DNA of 64,000 bases from Anaeromyxobacter paludicola (GCF_023169965.1 NZ_AP025592.1:4526332-4590331); one strand, 5' to 3'; shown: positions 21,261 to 30,959, numbered from the stretch's first letter. Program-made: numbers and translations. The notes: generated by a model from the sequence alone, not told the origin.

Positions 21261-21604
21261 TGGGCCCGTCGCCGCGGCCGGCGCGCACGCTCGCCGCCTT
21301 CCGCCTGCTCGAGACCGCGGAGGAGTACCTCGACTTCTTCGGGATCCGCTATGCGCCCGAGGTCCTCGCCGCCGGGCGCCTCGTCATCCTGCGCCAGCTC
21401 TCGCGCGAGCTCGCCGCCGTGGACGGGCTCACGCCGCCGCTCGAGGAGCCCGAGCGGCTCCGGCGCTACGAGGAGTGCCTGCGGCGGGCCTACGCCGTCT
21501 TCCGCTGGTCGGGCCCGGAGGCGGAGCGGCTGGTCCTGCTCGGCGGGAGGACCCCGGGATCGGGCTGCGGCGGCTGCGGCGGGGGCGCCGGATGCGGCGC
21601 CTGA
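21260..21604 (+). CDS. nifW: Nitrogenase-stabilising/protective protein NifW, Cys-tailed
   Basis: The 114-residue product matches NifW: LETAEEYLDFFGIRYAPEVL, RLVILRQLSREL, and RRYEECLRRAYAVF, with the usual length. NifW is thought to protect or help mature NifDK. Unlike the usual family C terminus, it ends in a Gly/Cys tail with C-x2-C-x5-C (GCGGCGGGAGCGA). The ATG at 21260 shares an A with the nifB stop, and the stop overlaps the next start by 13 bp, so the three genes are translationally coupled. Confidence 0.82.
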   Translation: MGPSPRPARTLAAFRLLETAEEYLDFFGIRYAPEVLAAGRLVILRQLSRELAAVDGLTPPLEEPERLRRYEECLRRAYAVFRWSGPEAERLVLLGGRTPGSGCGGCGGGAGCGA

Positions 21605-22407
21605 GCCTCGCGCCCGGGCTCTCGCAGGCCGAGCGGGAGCGCTACCGGCGCCAGCTCCGGCTCGCCGGGTTCGGCGAGGCGGCGCAGCTCCGGCTCCGCT
21701 CGGCGAGCGTGCTCGTGAGCGGCTGCGGCGGCGTGGGCGGGGCGGCGGCGCTCTACCTCGCGGCCGCCGGCGTGGGCCACCTCGTCCTCTCGCGCGGCGG
21801 GCCGCTGGCCCTCGAGGACCTGAACCGCCAGGTGCTCGCGACGGAGGACCGGGTCGGCTGGCCGGCCGTCTGGGAGGTGCGCGACGCCGTCCGGCGGGTG
21901 AACCGGCACGTGCAGGTGGACGCGGTCGAGGAGCCCATCCGGCGGGACGGCGCCCGGCGCCAGGTCCGCCGGGTGGACCTCGCCCTCGACGCCGCCGCCG
22001 CCTTCGCCGAGCGCGACGCCTTGAACCGCGCCTGCGTGGCCCTGCGCCGACCGATGGTGGAGGTGGCGGTGGACGACTTCGCCGGCCACCTCACCACCTT
22101 CCTCCCCGGCGAGACCCCCTGCCTCCACTGCCTCTACCGGCTGCGGGCCGAGCCCGATCCCGACGGCCCCGGCGTGCTCGGGGCCGCGGCGGGCGCCATG
22201 GGCTGCCTCGCCGCCCTCGAGGCGCTGAAGGTGCTGGGGCGCTTCGGCACGCCGCTCGCCGGGCGCATGCTGTCGGTCGATCTGGCCGCGCCGCGCTTCT
22301 CCACCTACACGGTGCGGCGGGACCCGCGGTGCGCGGTCTGCGCGCCCCCGTTCCCGGGCGGCGGCGGCAGGGCGGAGGGAGCGGCGCGGCGCACCGGGTC
22401 GTGGTAG
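21592..22407 (+). CDS. HesA/MoeB/ThiF-family adenylyltransferase
   Basis: The 271-residue product has the nucleotide-binding loop SGCGGVGGAAALYLAAAGVG, the arginine of DLNRQ that contacts ATP, and two Zn-binding CxxC pairs (CLHC and CAVC), all E1-like adenylyltransferase features. Such genes in nif clusters are usually called hesA and linked to molybdenum or sulfur handling for the cofactor. No ThiS/MoaD partner is adjacent. ATG 21592 lies inside nifW. It is the last clear member of the nif operon. Confidence 0.85.
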   Translation: MRRLSLAPGLSQAERERYRRQLRLAGFGEAAQLRLRSASVLVSGCGGVGGAAALYLAAAGVGHLVLSRGGPLALEDLNRQVLATEDRVGWPAVWEVRDAVRRVNRHVQVDAVEEPIRRDGARRQVRRVDLALDAAAAFAERDALNRACVALRRPMVEVAVDDFAGHLTTFLPGETPCLHCLYRLRAEPDPDGPGVLGAAAGAMGCLAALEALKVLGRFGTPLAGRMLSVDLAAPRFSTYTVRRDPRCAVCAPPFPGGGGRAEGAARRTGSW

Positions 22408-22411
22408 GAAA

Positions 22412-22430
22412 GGCGCCACCGGAGGGCGCC
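22412..22430. repeat. Short GGCGCC hairpin after the nif operon
   Basis: GGCGCC at 22412-22417 and 22425-22430 flank a 7-nt loop, 5 bp after the hesA-like stop. No T-run follows. It might weakly end the nif transcript or be chance in this composition. Confidence 0.25.
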
Positions 22431-22449
22431 GCCCGGCCGGACCGCGCCC

Positions 22450-24954
22450 ATGAGAGAACCTCGCCCCTCGGCCATCGACCGACTCACCGCCGCCTCCCTC
22501 GCCCACCCCTGGAAGTTCGTCGCCGGCGCGCTCGCCCTGGCGGCGGCCGGCGGGCTCCTCGCGGCCCGCCTCGAGATCCGCTCCAGCTTCGAGGAGCTGC
22601 TCCCCTCCGACGTCCCCAGCGTCCGCGAGATCAAGCAGCTCGTGAAGCGGGTGGGCGGCGACGGGACGGTCTTCGTGAACGTCCAGTGGGACGGCAGCCC
22701 CGAGGGCATGGCCGCGGCCAAGGCCCTCGCGCCGAAGCTCGCCCAGGACTACCTCGCCATGGGACCGCGCGAGATCCGGGCGGTGGAGTGGAACGTCGCG
22801 CCGGTCGAGCGCTGGTACGCCGACCACTGGCCGCTCTTCCTCGAGCTCGCCGACATCCAGAAGGCGCACGACCGGCTCGTCGAGGAGCTCGGCAAGGCCA
22901 AGGCCGAGGTGAACCCGCTGCTCGACCTGGGGCTCGACGACGCCGTCGCGACCTCCGGCGGGCCGCCGGTGGACGTGAAGGGGGTGGAGCTGCTCGACCC
23001 CGCGAAGCCCATGCCGCGCGAGGAGGTGGCGAAGCGGTTCGCCCAGTACTCGGACGGCTTCATGGTCTCTCAGAACGGCCCCTCGCTCCTGCTGGTGGTC
23101 CGCCCGGCCGGCACCAGCCTCGGCGTCGCCGAGGCCCGCGCGCTGCTCGACCGCATGCGGACCGTCGCCGAGCGCCACCGGGCCGAGCTCGACGCCCACC
23201 ACCTGAAGCTCGGCTACGCCGGCAGCTTCCCCACCTTCGTGGCCGAGTACGAGGCGATCATCGGCGACGTCTTCTCCACCTTCTTCGCCTGCGTGGCGGT
23301 GATCCTGGCCTCGCTGGTGATCTTCTTCCGCGACCTGCGCTCGATGGCCACCCTGGGGCTCGCGGTGCTCTGCGGGGTCGCGGTCACGTTCGGCGTCACC
23401 TGGCTCGTCATCGGCTACCTCAACACCCAGACCGCCTTCCTCGGCGCCATCGTGGTGGGCAACGGCATCAACTACGGGCTCATCTACCTGGCCCGGGTCG
23501 GGCAGCTGCGCCGCCAGGGCGTGGCGCTCGCCGAGGCCTGCCACGAGGGGGCCCGCGAGGCGTTCTCGGCCACGCTGCTCGCCTCGCTCGGCACGGCGGT
23601 CTCCTTCGGCACCCTCATCGTCGCGGCCAACCGCGGCTTCCGTCACTTCGGCTTCATCGGCGGGCTCGGCATGCTGCTCTGCTGGGCGGCCACCTTCGCG
23701 CTGCTCCCGGCGCTCCTCACCCTGGTCGAGAAGGTCCGGCCCTTCCGCCGGCGGGCCAAGGGCGACTTCCTGCCGGGCCGGGTGCGCGTGCTCGAGCGGA
23801 TCTTCGCCCGCCCCGGCCTCATCGCGGCCGCCTTCGCGGTCCTCACCGTGGCGTCGCTGGCCCTCTTCGCGCTCCGCTCGCCGCAGATGATGGAGCGGAA
23901 CCTCGACAACCTCACCAACGAGATGAAGGGGAACGACGAGCTGCGCCAGCAGAACCGGCTCGCCAACAGCGGCCTCGGGAAGTCGAGCGCCTCGGTGCTG
24001 GCGCTCCTGCCCGACCGCAACGTCGCCGACGGCTACTGCGACGTCATCCGGGCGCGCCAGAAGGACCCGCGCTGGAGCGACCTCATCGAGGGCTGCGACA
24101 CCGCCTCCTCGGTGGTGCCGCGCCAGCAGCCGGAGAAGCTGGCGCTCCTCTCCGACGTCGCCCGCCGGCTCACCGATCGCGTGCTCGACCGGCTCCCGCC
24201 GCCGCAGGCGGCCCGGGCCCGGGCCATCCGGGCCGACCTCCTCGCGCAGCGCCCGGTCACCGACGCCGACGCCCCCTCGTCGCTCCTCGACCGGTTCCGC
24301 GAGCGCGACGGCACGGTGGGCGGCATCGCCGTCATCACCGCCCGGCCCGGCGCCCACCTCGAGCTCGAGCCGAGCATGCGCCGCTTCGTCGAGGCGGTCC
24401 GGAACGTGCCGGTCGGCGGCCGGACGTACGACGCCAGCGGCGAGACGGTGATCTTCGCCGACCTGCTCTCCAACATCGAGCGCGAGGGGCCGCTCACCAC
24501 CGGGCTGTCGTTCCTGGGCGTGTGCCTGCTGGTCGTGCTCTTCTTCCGGCGGGCCCGGGCCAGCGCGCGCGTGCTGGTCTCCCTGGCCGTCGGGGTGGTG
24601 CTGATGGTCGGGGTGGCCTCGGCGACCGGCCTCAAGATCAACTTCTTCAACTTCATCGCCTACCCGATCACCTTCGGCATCGCGGTGGACTACGGCGCCA
24701 ACGTGGCGGCCCGGATGAGCGCGCGGCGGAGCGTCCTGCCGGCGCTCGCCGAGGTGGGGCCGGCCGTGGCGCTCTGCTCGTGGACCACCATCGTGGGCTA
24801 CGGCTCGCTCCTGTTCTCGATCAACCGGGCCCTGCGGTCCTTCGGCTGGTACGCCATGCTCGGCGAGCTCACCTGCCTGCTCGCCGCCCTGGTCCTCCTG
24901 CCCGCGATGCGCCTCCTGTTCGCCCACGTCCCCGAGGAGGGGGAGGGCGCTTGA
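22450..24954 (+). CDS. RND/MMPL-family exporter
   Basis: The 834-residue product has the RND-superfamily layout in duplicate: one membrane helix near residue 25, a large periplasmic domain, five helices (about 270-430, including FLGAIVVGNGINYGLIYLARV), another single helix near 465, a second periplasmic domain, then five helices (about 680-830, with YPITFGIAVDYGANVAARM). This is the MMPL/HpnN type that moves lipids or hydrophobic molecules. Starts 42 bp after the nif operon but is functionally better linked to the envelope genes downstream; GT2 follows after 32 bp. Confidence 0.85.
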   Translation: MREPRPSAIDRLTAASLAHPWKFVAGALALAAAGGLLAARLEIRSSFEELLPSDVPSVREIKQLVKRVGGDGTVFVNVQWDGSPEGMAAAKALAPKLAQDYLAMGPREIRAVEWNVAPVERWYADHWPLFLELADIQKAHDRLVEELGKAKAEVNPLLDLGLDDAVATSGGPPVDVKGVELLDPAKPMPREEVAKRFAQYSDGFMVSQNGPSLLLVVRPAGTSLGVAEARALLDRMRTVAERHRAELDAHHLKLGYAGSFPTFVAEYEAIIGDVFSTFFACVAVILASLVIFFRDLRSMATLGLAVLCGVAVTFGVTWLVIGYLNTQTAFLGAIVVGNGINYGLIYLARVGQLRRQGVALAEACHEGAREAFSATLLASLGTAVSFGTLIVAANRGFRHFGFIGGLGMLLCWAATFALLPALLTLVEKVRPFRRRAKGDFLPGRVRVLERIFARPGLIAAAFAVLTVASLALFALRSPQMMERNLDNLTNEMKGNDELRQQNRLANSGLGKSSASVLALLPDRNVADGYCDVIRARQKDPRWSDLIEGCDTASSVVPRQQPEKLALLSDVARRLTDRVLDRLPPPQAARARAIRADLLAQRPVTDADAPSSLLDRFRERDGTVGGIAVITARPGAHLELEPSMRRFVEAVRNVPVGGRTYDASGETVIFADLLSNIEREGPLTTGLSFLGVCLLVVLFFRRARASARVLVSLAVGVVLMVGVASATGLKINFFNFIAYPITFGIAVDYGANVAARMSARRSVLPALAEVGPAVALCSWTTIVGYGSLLFSINRALRSFGWYAMLGELTCLLAALVLLPAMRLLFAHVPEEGEGA

Positions 24955-24986
24955 CGGGAGGCGCGGATGCGGAGAAGGTGCGCCCG

Positions 24987-25982
24987 ATGAACGCCGCTCC
25001 AGACCTCTCGGTCGTGATCCCCCTCTACAACGAGGAGGAGAACGTCGCCCCGCTGCTGGCCGAGCTCTTCACCGCGCTCGAGCGGCTCGGCCGGCGCTTC
25101 GAGGTCGTCTGCGTGGACGACGGCAGCAAGGACGGCACCTTCGCGGCGCTCCGGGCCGAGGTGGCGGCGCGCCCCTGCCTCCGGGTGCTCCGGTTCCGCC
25201 GCAACTTCGGCCAGACCGCCGCCATGAGCGCCGGCATCGAGGCCGCCCGCGGCGCGGTCATCGTCCCCATGGACGGCGATCTGCAGAACGACCCGGCCGA
25301 CATCGGCGCGCTCCTCGCCCGGCTCGACGGCGAGGGGGGCGAGCGGGTGGACGTCGTCTCCGGCTGGCGCAAGCACCGGAAGGACAAGGAGTTCGGCCGC
25401 AAGCTGCCCTCGCGCATCGCCAACCGGCTCATCAGCGCGGTCAGCGGCGTGGAGCTGCACGACTACGGCTGCTCGCTCAAGGCCTACCGGCGCGAGGTGA
25501 TCGCCGGGGTGCGGCTCTACGGCGAGATGCACCGCTTCATCCCGGTGTACGCGAGCTGGCAGGGCGCCCGGGTCGCGGAGCAGGTGGTGAACCACCGCGC
25601 CCGCCGTGCCGGCAAGAGCAAGTACGGGCTGGGCCGCACCGGCAAGGTGATCCTCGATCTGCTGGTGGTGAAGTTCCTCGCCAGCTTCCAGAGCAACCCC
25701 ATCTACCTGTTCGGCGGGGCGGGGCTCGTCTCGCTGGCGCTGTCCTTCCTCTCCTTCGCCTGGGCCGCCGGGCTGAAGCTCCTCGGCGAGAAGGACCTCG
25801 TCGAGACGCCGCTGCCGCTGCTCGGGGTGGCGTTCGGGCTCGCCGGCCTCATCTGCGTGCTCATGGGGCTCCTGGCCGAGCTGAACGTGCGCACCTACTA
25901 CGAGTCGCAGGCGAAGCGCCCCTACCTCGTCGCGGAGGAGCTGTCCGGCGACGACGCCCGGGCCCGGGAGCGGGCAGGGTAG
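24987..25982 (+). CDS. GT2 polyprenyl-phosphate glycosyltransferase (DPM1/GtrB-like)
   Basis: The 331-residue product has the GT-A fold signatures LSVVIPLYNEEENV, CVDDGSKDGT, RNFGQTAAMSAG and the DxD-type DGDLQND, followed by two C-terminal membrane helices (about 235-260 and 275-300). This is the family that makes dolichol/undecaprenyl-phosphate sugars as donors for GT-C enzymes. Such enzymes stand downstream (27923) and opposite (29337), so it may supply them. ATG 24987 follows GGAGAAGG; stop is 9 bp before the next start. Confidence 0.9.
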   Translation: MNAAPDLSVVIPLYNEEENVAPLLAELFTALERLGRRFEVVCVDDGSKDGTFAALRAEVAARPCLRVLRFRRNFGQTAAMSAGIEAARGAVIVPMDGDLQNDPADIGALLARLDGEGGERVDVVSGWRKHRKDKEFGRKLPSRIANRLISAVSGVELHDYGCSLKAYRREVIAGVRLYGEMHRFIPVYASWQGARVAEQVVNHRARRAGKSKYGLGRTGKVILDLLVVKFLASFQSNPIYLFGGAGLVSLALSFLSFAWAAGLKLLGEKDLVETPLPLLGVAFGLAGLICVLMGLLAELNVRTYYESQAKRPYLVAEELSGDDARARERAG

Positions 25983-25991
25983 GCTCGGCCC

Positions 25992-27926
25992 ATGTGCGGC
26001 ATCGCTGGCGAGGTCCGGCTCGACCGGAGCCCGGACGCGGAGGCGGTCCGGCGCATGGGCCCGGCGCTCGCCCACCGCGGCCCGGACGCCGAGGGCTTCT
26101 TCTTCGAGGGGCCGGCGGCGCTGGCGCACCGGCGCCTCTCGATCCTCGACCTCGAGGGCGGCGGGCAGCCCATGAGCGCCGGGGGCTGCACCCTCGTCTT
26201 CAACGGGCAGTGCTACCGGCACGAGGCGCTGCGGGCCGAGCTGCGCGCCCGGGGGCACGCCTTCCAGACCCGCAGCGACACCGAGGTGGTGCTGCGGGCC
26301 TACCTCGAGTGGGGCGAGCCGTTCGTCGAGCGGCTCGACGGCATGTTCGCGGTGGCGCTCTGGGACTCCCGCGCCCGCAAGCTCCTCCTGGCCCGCGACC
26401 GGATGGGCAAGAAGCCGCTCTACTACGCCCTGGCCCAGGGGGGCGCGTTCCTCCGCGCCCCGCCGGCCGAGGGGCTCACGCCCGCCACCGGCGCGCTCTT
26501 CGCCTCCGAGCCCAAGGCGCTCCTCGCCCACGGCGGCGTCCCGCGCGCGCTCGACCGGACCGCCCTCGTCCAGTACCTGGCGGTCGAGTACGTGCCGCAG
26601 CCGCGCAGCGTCTGGGACGCCGTCTTCAAGCTCCCGGCGGCCCACGTGGCGGTGCTCGACGCGCAGGGCTTCCGGCTCCGGCGGTACTGGGAGCTGCCGC
26701 TCGAGGGCGGCGCGCCGGAGCGGCTCGACGAGGCGGGGCGGGGGCTGGTGGAGCGGCTCGAGGGGGCGGTGGCCCGGCGGCTGGTGGCCGACGTGCCGGT
26801 GGGCGTCTTCCTCTCCGGCGGCGTGGACTCGACCGCCATCGCCGCGCTCGCCACCCGGCACGCGCGGCCGGTCGCCACCTTCTCCATCGGCTTCGAGGAG
26901 GCGAGCTTCGACGAGTCGCGCTGGGCGCGGCTCGCGGCGGAGCGGCTCGGGACCGACCACCACGAGGAGCGGCTCTCGGCGACCGCCTCGCTCGACCTGC
27001 TCCCGGCGGCGGTGGAGGAGCTCGACGAGCCCTTCGCCGACCCGAGCGTGCTGCCGACGCTGCTCCTGTCGCGCTTCGTCCGCAAGCACGTGACGGTGGC
27101 GCTGGCCGGCGACGGCGGCGACGAGCTCTTCGCGGGCTACGACACCTTCCTCGCCCATGGGCCCGCGGCGCTCGCCGCCCGCATCCCCGCCCCGCTGCTC
27201 GCGGCCGCCTCGCGCGCCGCCGCGCTCCTGCCGGCGTCGGACCGGAACATGAGCTTCGACTTCCGGCTGAAGCAGTTCCTGCGCGGGGTCGGGGCCGAGC
27301 CGTCGCTCCGCCACCAGGCCTGGATCGGCGCCTTCGCGCCGGGCGAGCTCGCGCGCGTGCTCTCGCCGGAGCTCGCCGCGCTGGCGACGCCGGAGGTGGT
27401 CTTCGGCCCGGTCCGCGCCGCCGCCGCCCGCGACGCCGCCCGCGGCGTGCGGCCCGGCTCGGTGGACGAGGCGCTGCGCTTCTTCCTCGCCCACTACCTC
27501 GAGGGCGACATCCTGGTGAAGGCCGACCGGGCCTCGATGGCGGCCTCGCTCGAGGCGAGGGCGCCGTTCCTCGACCTCGAGGTGGTGGAGTACGCGGCGC
27601 GGCTGCCGGCCTCGCTCAAGCTGGGCTGGAGGAGCACCAAGGTGGTGCTCAAGCACGCGCTGCGCGGCATCGTGCCCGAGGAGATCCTCTCCCGCCCGAA
27701 GAAGGGGTTCGGGATCCCGGTGGCCGCCTGGATCCGCGGGCCGCTCCGGCCGCTCTTCGAGGACCTCTTCTCGGAGGGGTCGCTCCAGCGCTCCGGCGCC
27801 TTCGAGCCTGCGGCGCTCCGCGCCATGCTGCAGCGCCACCTCTCCGGCCAGGCCGACCTCCGCAAGCCGCTCTGGACCGCCGCCATGTTCCTGCTCTGGC
27901 AGCGCCGCTGGGGAGGGCAGGGGTGA
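25992..27926 (+). CDS. asnB: Asparagine synthase (glutamine-hydrolysing) family
   Basis: The 644-residue product begins MCGIAGEV, exposing nucleophile Cys2 of the class II glutaminase domain (1-215), with HRGPDAEGF and RLSILDL. The synthetase domain has the PP-loop SGGVDST (about 275) and AGDGGDELFAGY. A roughly 15-residue insertion (around 155-170) interrupts the glutaminase domain. In this context, among glycosyltransferases, it may amidate an envelope glycan or peptide rather than make free asparagine. Stop overlaps the next GTG. Confidence 0.92.
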   Translation: MCGIAGEVRLDRSPDAEAVRRMGPALAHRGPDAEGFFFEGPAALAHRRLSILDLEGGGQPMSAGGCTLVFNGQCYRHEALRAELRARGHAFQTRSDTEVVLRAYLEWGEPFVERLDGMFAVALWDSRARKLLLARDRMGKKPLYYALAQGGAFLRAPPAEGLTPATGALFASEPKALLAHGGVPRALDRTALVQYLAVEYVPQPRSVWDAVFKLPAAHVAVLDAQGFRLRRYWELPLEGGAPERLDEAGRGLVERLEGAVARRLVADVPVGVFLSGGVDSTAIAALATRHARPVATFSIGFEEASFDESRWARLAAERLGTDHHEERLSATASLDLLPAAVEELDEPFADPSVLPTLLLSRFVRKHVTVALAGDGGDELFAGYDTFLAHGPAALAARIPAPLLAAASRAAALLPASDRNMSFDFRLKQFLRGVGAEPSLRHQAWIGAFAPGELARVLSPELAALATPEVVFGPVRAAAARDAARGVRPGSVDEALRFFLAHYLEGDILVKADRASMAASLEARAPFLDLEVVEYAARLPASLKLGWRSTKVVLKHALRGIVPEEILSRPKKGFGIPVAAWIRGPLRPLFEDLFSEGSLQRSGAFEPAALRAMLQRHLSGQADLRKPLWTAAMFLLWQRRWGGQG

Positions 27927-29320
27927 GCGAGGAGCGGCTCGGCCCCGGCCGCGCGGAGCGGCGGCTCGCCGCCGGCTGCGCCGCCGGGATGGCGATCGCG
28001 GCCGCCGGGACCTGGGTCCGCTACGCCCTCGAGGGCACGCTCCGGATCGACACCCACACGCTGCCGTTCGTGCTCGCGAGCGCGACGAGCGGGGTGGGGC
28101 TCATCCTGGCCGGCGCCTGCGCCCTGCGGCTCGCGCCGCGGGCCGGGCGGCTCTCGTGGCGTGCGCTCGCGGGCGCCGCGGTGGCCGTCCAGGCGCTCGC
28201 GCTCGGGGCCCTCGCGCTCACCTCGAGCGACCTCTTCGGCTACCTCTGCTACGGGGGGCTGGCCCGGGCCGGCATGAGCCCGTACGCCGCTCCGCCGGAC
28301 GCGCTCGCGCCCTCGCCGCTCCTCGGCCCGGCGCAGTGGACCCACGACTACCCGAGCCCGTACGGCCCGCTCCTGCACCTCGTCGCCCGGGGCGCGGCGG
28401 CCGCGGGGGAGCGCCTGGGGAGCCCGCTCTGGGGCGCCGTCTTCTCCTTCAAGGCCATGATGCTCGCGGCCTTGCTCGCGGCGCTCGCGCTGGCGAAGCG
28501 CCACCTGCGCGCCCGCCCGGACGAGGAGGCGAAGGAGATCTTCGCGGCGCTCGCCCTGGGCCCGCTCCTCGCGTGGGAGCTGCCGGGGCAAGGGCACAAC
28601 GACGCGCTGCTGTTCCTCTCGGTCACGACCTTCCTCGTCGCCGCGAGCCGGGGGCGCGAGCGGCTCGCCGCCGCCGCCCTGGCGCTCGGGACGGCGGTGA
28701 AGTTCTCGGTGGCCCCCCTCCTCGGCCTCTACCTCGTGCTGGCGGGGCGCCGCTCGATCCTGCGCGCCGCCGGCCTGGGGCTCGTCGTGATCGCGGTGCT
28801 CGGCGCGGCGTACGCCACCGACCCGCAGGCCGCGGCGTCGCTGCGCGGCATCTTCATCACCGTGGGCGGCGGCGTCCCGCGCCACGCCCACTCGCTCGTG
28901 GACCTGGGCTGCCTCGTGCTCGACGGGCTCGGCCACCCCGAGGCGTCGCGCGTCTGGTTCCGCGTCCTCTCGCTCGCCTCGGCGGTGGGGTGCCTCGGGC
29001 TGCTCGCGCGCGCCGCGTGGCGGGCCCGCGACCTCGACGGGCTGGCGCGCGGGTACCTGCTCTTCCTCTTCGCGCTCTTCCTCACCACGCCCTGGTTCCA
29101 GCCCTGGTACGTCTCCTGGGCGCTGCCGCTGCTCCTCGTCGAGCGCGACCCGGCCTGGCGCCGGCTCCTCGCCGCCTTCGCGGTGGTGACGGTGGTGCAG
29201 TGGGCGGCGCCGCTCGACCCGGTGACCACCGTGCTCGGCGACGCCTGGCTCGCGGTGAAGCTCGCGCAGCTGCTCCGGCGGGGCGAGCCGGAGGGCACGG
29301 CCCTCCCTCAGACCGCCTGA
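27923..29320 (+). CDS. GT-C membrane mannosyltransferase-like protein (MptA/MptB type)
   Basis: The 465-residue product has about twelve membrane helices and the sequence SSDLFGYLCYGGLARAGMSPY followed by YPSPYGPLLH, typical of polyprenol-phosphomannose-dependent alpha-(1-6) mannosyltransferases; the Asp of SSD is in the catalytic first loop. GHNDALLF and TPWFQPWYVSW are also conserved. It would use a polyprenyl-phosphate sugar at the outer face of the inner membrane. GTG 27923 overlaps the asnB stop by 4 bp. Convergent with 29337. Confidence 0.8.
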   Translation: MSEERLGPGRAERRLAAGCAAGMAIAAAGTWVRYALEGTLRIDTHTLPFVLASATSGVGLILAGACALRLAPRAGRLSWRALAGAAVAVQALALGALALTSSDLFGYLCYGGLARAGMSPYAAPPDALAPSPLLGPAQWTHDYPSPYGPLLHLVARGAAAAGERLGSPLWGAVFSFKAMMLAALLAALALAKRHLRARPDEEAKEIFAALALGPLLAWELPGQGHNDALLFLSVTTFLVAASRGRERLAAAALALGTAVKFSVAPLLGLYLVLAGRRSILRAAGLGLVVIAVLGAAYATDPQAAASLRGIFITVGGGVPRHAHSLVDLGCLVLDGLGHPEASRVWFRVLSLASAVGCLGLLARAAWRARDLDGLARGYLLFLFALFLTTPWFQPWYVSWALPLLLVERDPAWRRLLAAFAVVTVVQWAAPLDPVTTVLGDAWLAVKLAQLLRRGEPEGTALPQTA

Positions 29321-29336
29321 CGAGGCCGGCGGGCCC

Positions 29337-30959
29337 TCAGCGCAGCGACGCGGCGCCCGCTGCGGCCGGCGGGAAGAGCGGCTCGCCCGGCGCGAGCCGG
29401 TAGACCTTCACCACCGGCACCCCGCGGATCGCGACCGTCTCCCAGGGCTCCCGGCCCCGGAGCCGCTCGAAGGCGTCCTGGTTGTGCCGGTAGAGCCGCC
29501 CCGCGGCGGTGACCACGTAGCAGACGCGTCCCTGGCGGCAGGCGCTCTTGCGGGTGAGGACGGTGTAGGCGAGGTCGTCGCGCCCGGCCTGCTCGGCGTA
29601 GAACTCGACCGGCCACTCGGTCTCGCTCGCGACCTCCGCGCCCGGCTCGGCGCGGGCGGCGATGGCGCGCACCGCCTCCCGGAGGCCGGCGTCGAAGTAG
29701 TCGCAGTGCGGGAACCACCAGCCGAGCGCGCCGTCCCCGCCGCCGAAGGCGTTCACGTAGAGCCGGTAGTGGGGCGCGTGGGCCACCGCGGCGCGGGCCT
29801 CGGTCCCGGCCATGAGCACCGCCAGCGCCGGGAAGGCGGGGCGCCACGGCACGCGGGCGGCGAGCGTCCGGGCGGCGTGGGCCGCGAGCAGGGCGAAGGC
29901 CGGGAGGACCGAGACGAAGAAGCGGCCGTACATCGCCGAGGCGATGGTGAAGGAGAGGACGAAGGTCCCGATCCAGCAGAGGAAGACCACGTGCGCCGGG
30001 CGCCGCCGGAGGAGCGCGAGCGCGAGGCCGGCGAAGGCCAGCACCGCCGTCGGCGGCGCGAGCTTCACCCAGGCGAAGGCGAGGTGGAACCAGAACGGCA
30101 CGCCGCCGTGGAAGTTGAAGGCCAGGTTGCCGTAGAGCCGGCCCCGGAACAGCAGCGTCTCGCTCGTGGCCCGGTCGCCGACGGCGTCGCCGGCCACGTA
30201 GTGGGCGATGTACTCCCAGGTGGACGGCAGGAACGGCGCCCAGTTGACCGCCGCGAAGACCACCAGGGCGATCCCGCCCAGGATCACCCAGCGCGAGAAG
30301 GGGATGCGCCAGCGCGTGCCGCGGGCCCGCAGCGCCCAGTAGGCGAAGAGCGGGATGGGCGCGAAGAAGATGAAGTACTTCGAGGCGAGCATCCCGCCCA
30401 GCGCCGCGCCGGCCCACGCCTCCCAGCGGCGGCGGTCGCGGTCGCGCCCGTCCTGCGCGGCGGCGTGCGCCTCGCCCAGGCACCAGAGCAGCAGCGCCAG
30501 GAAGAGCCCGAGGAGCGTGTCCTCCTTGGCGATGCGCTGGTAGCCGACGAAGGTGGTCGAGAGGGCGCAGAGCGCCGCCCCGAGGAGCCCGGTGGCCCGC
30601 CCGAAGTAGCGCCGCCCGAGGAGCGCCACCGCGACCACGGTGCCGCCCGCGGCGACGGCGTTGGGGAGCCGGGTGAGGGTCTCGGGCGCGAGGCGCGGGA
30701 AGGCCCACGCCGCGCCGGCGATGAGCCACTTCATGAGCATCGGGTGCTCGACGTCGTCGCCCCCGAAGTCGCCCTTCAGGTAGCGCAGCGCCGCGAGCCA
30801 CTTGTGGACCTCGTCGTCGGAGAAGCCCTCCGCCGAGAGGTGGCGCACCCGGAGCCAGACGCCCGCGAGCGCGAGCGCCGCGAGGAGCAGCTTCTGCCAG
30901 CCGAGGAAGGGGGTGGTGCGGCCTTCGAGCTCGACCGGCGCGGTGCTACCTGCGGCCAT
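29337..30959 (-). CDS. GT39 (ArnT/PMT-like) membrane glycosyltransferase
   Basis: The 540-residue product has an early periplasmic loop with the acidic pair GFSDDEVHKWL, the GT39 signature, then KWLIAGAAWAFP and ten or so membrane helices to about residue 380, ending with a 150-residue soluble periplasmic C-terminal domain. Enzymes of this family transfer sugars from polyprenyl phosphates onto lipids or proteins. It overlaps the end of the upstream epimerase gene by 14 bp, so they form an operon. Confidence 0.82.
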   Translation of the reverse strand: MAAGSTAPVELEGRTTPFLGWQKLLLAALALAGVWLRVRHLSAEGFSDDEVHKWLAALRYLKGDFGGDDVEHPMLMKWLIAGAAWAFPRLAPETLTRLPNAVAAGGTVVAVALLGRRYFGRATGLLGAALCALSTTFVGYQRIAKEDTLLGLFLALLLWCLGEAHAAAQDGRDRDRRRWEAWAGAALGGMLASKYFIFFAPIPLFAYWALRARGTRWRIPFSRWVILGGIALVVFAAVNWAPFLPSTWEYIAHYVAGDAVGDRATSETLLFRGRLYGNLAFNFHGGVPFWFHLAFAWVKLAPPTAVLAFAGLALALLRRRPAHVVFLCWIGTFVLSFTIASAMYGRFFVSVLPAFALLAAHAARTLAARVPWRPAFPALAVLMAGTEARAAVAHAPHYRLYVNAFGGGDGALGWWFPHCDYFDAGLREAVRAIAARAEPGAEVASETEWPVEFYAEQAGRDDLAYTVLTRKSACRQGRVCYVVTAAGRLYRHNQDAFERLRGREPWETVAIRGVPVVKVYRLAPGEPLFPPAAAGAASLR

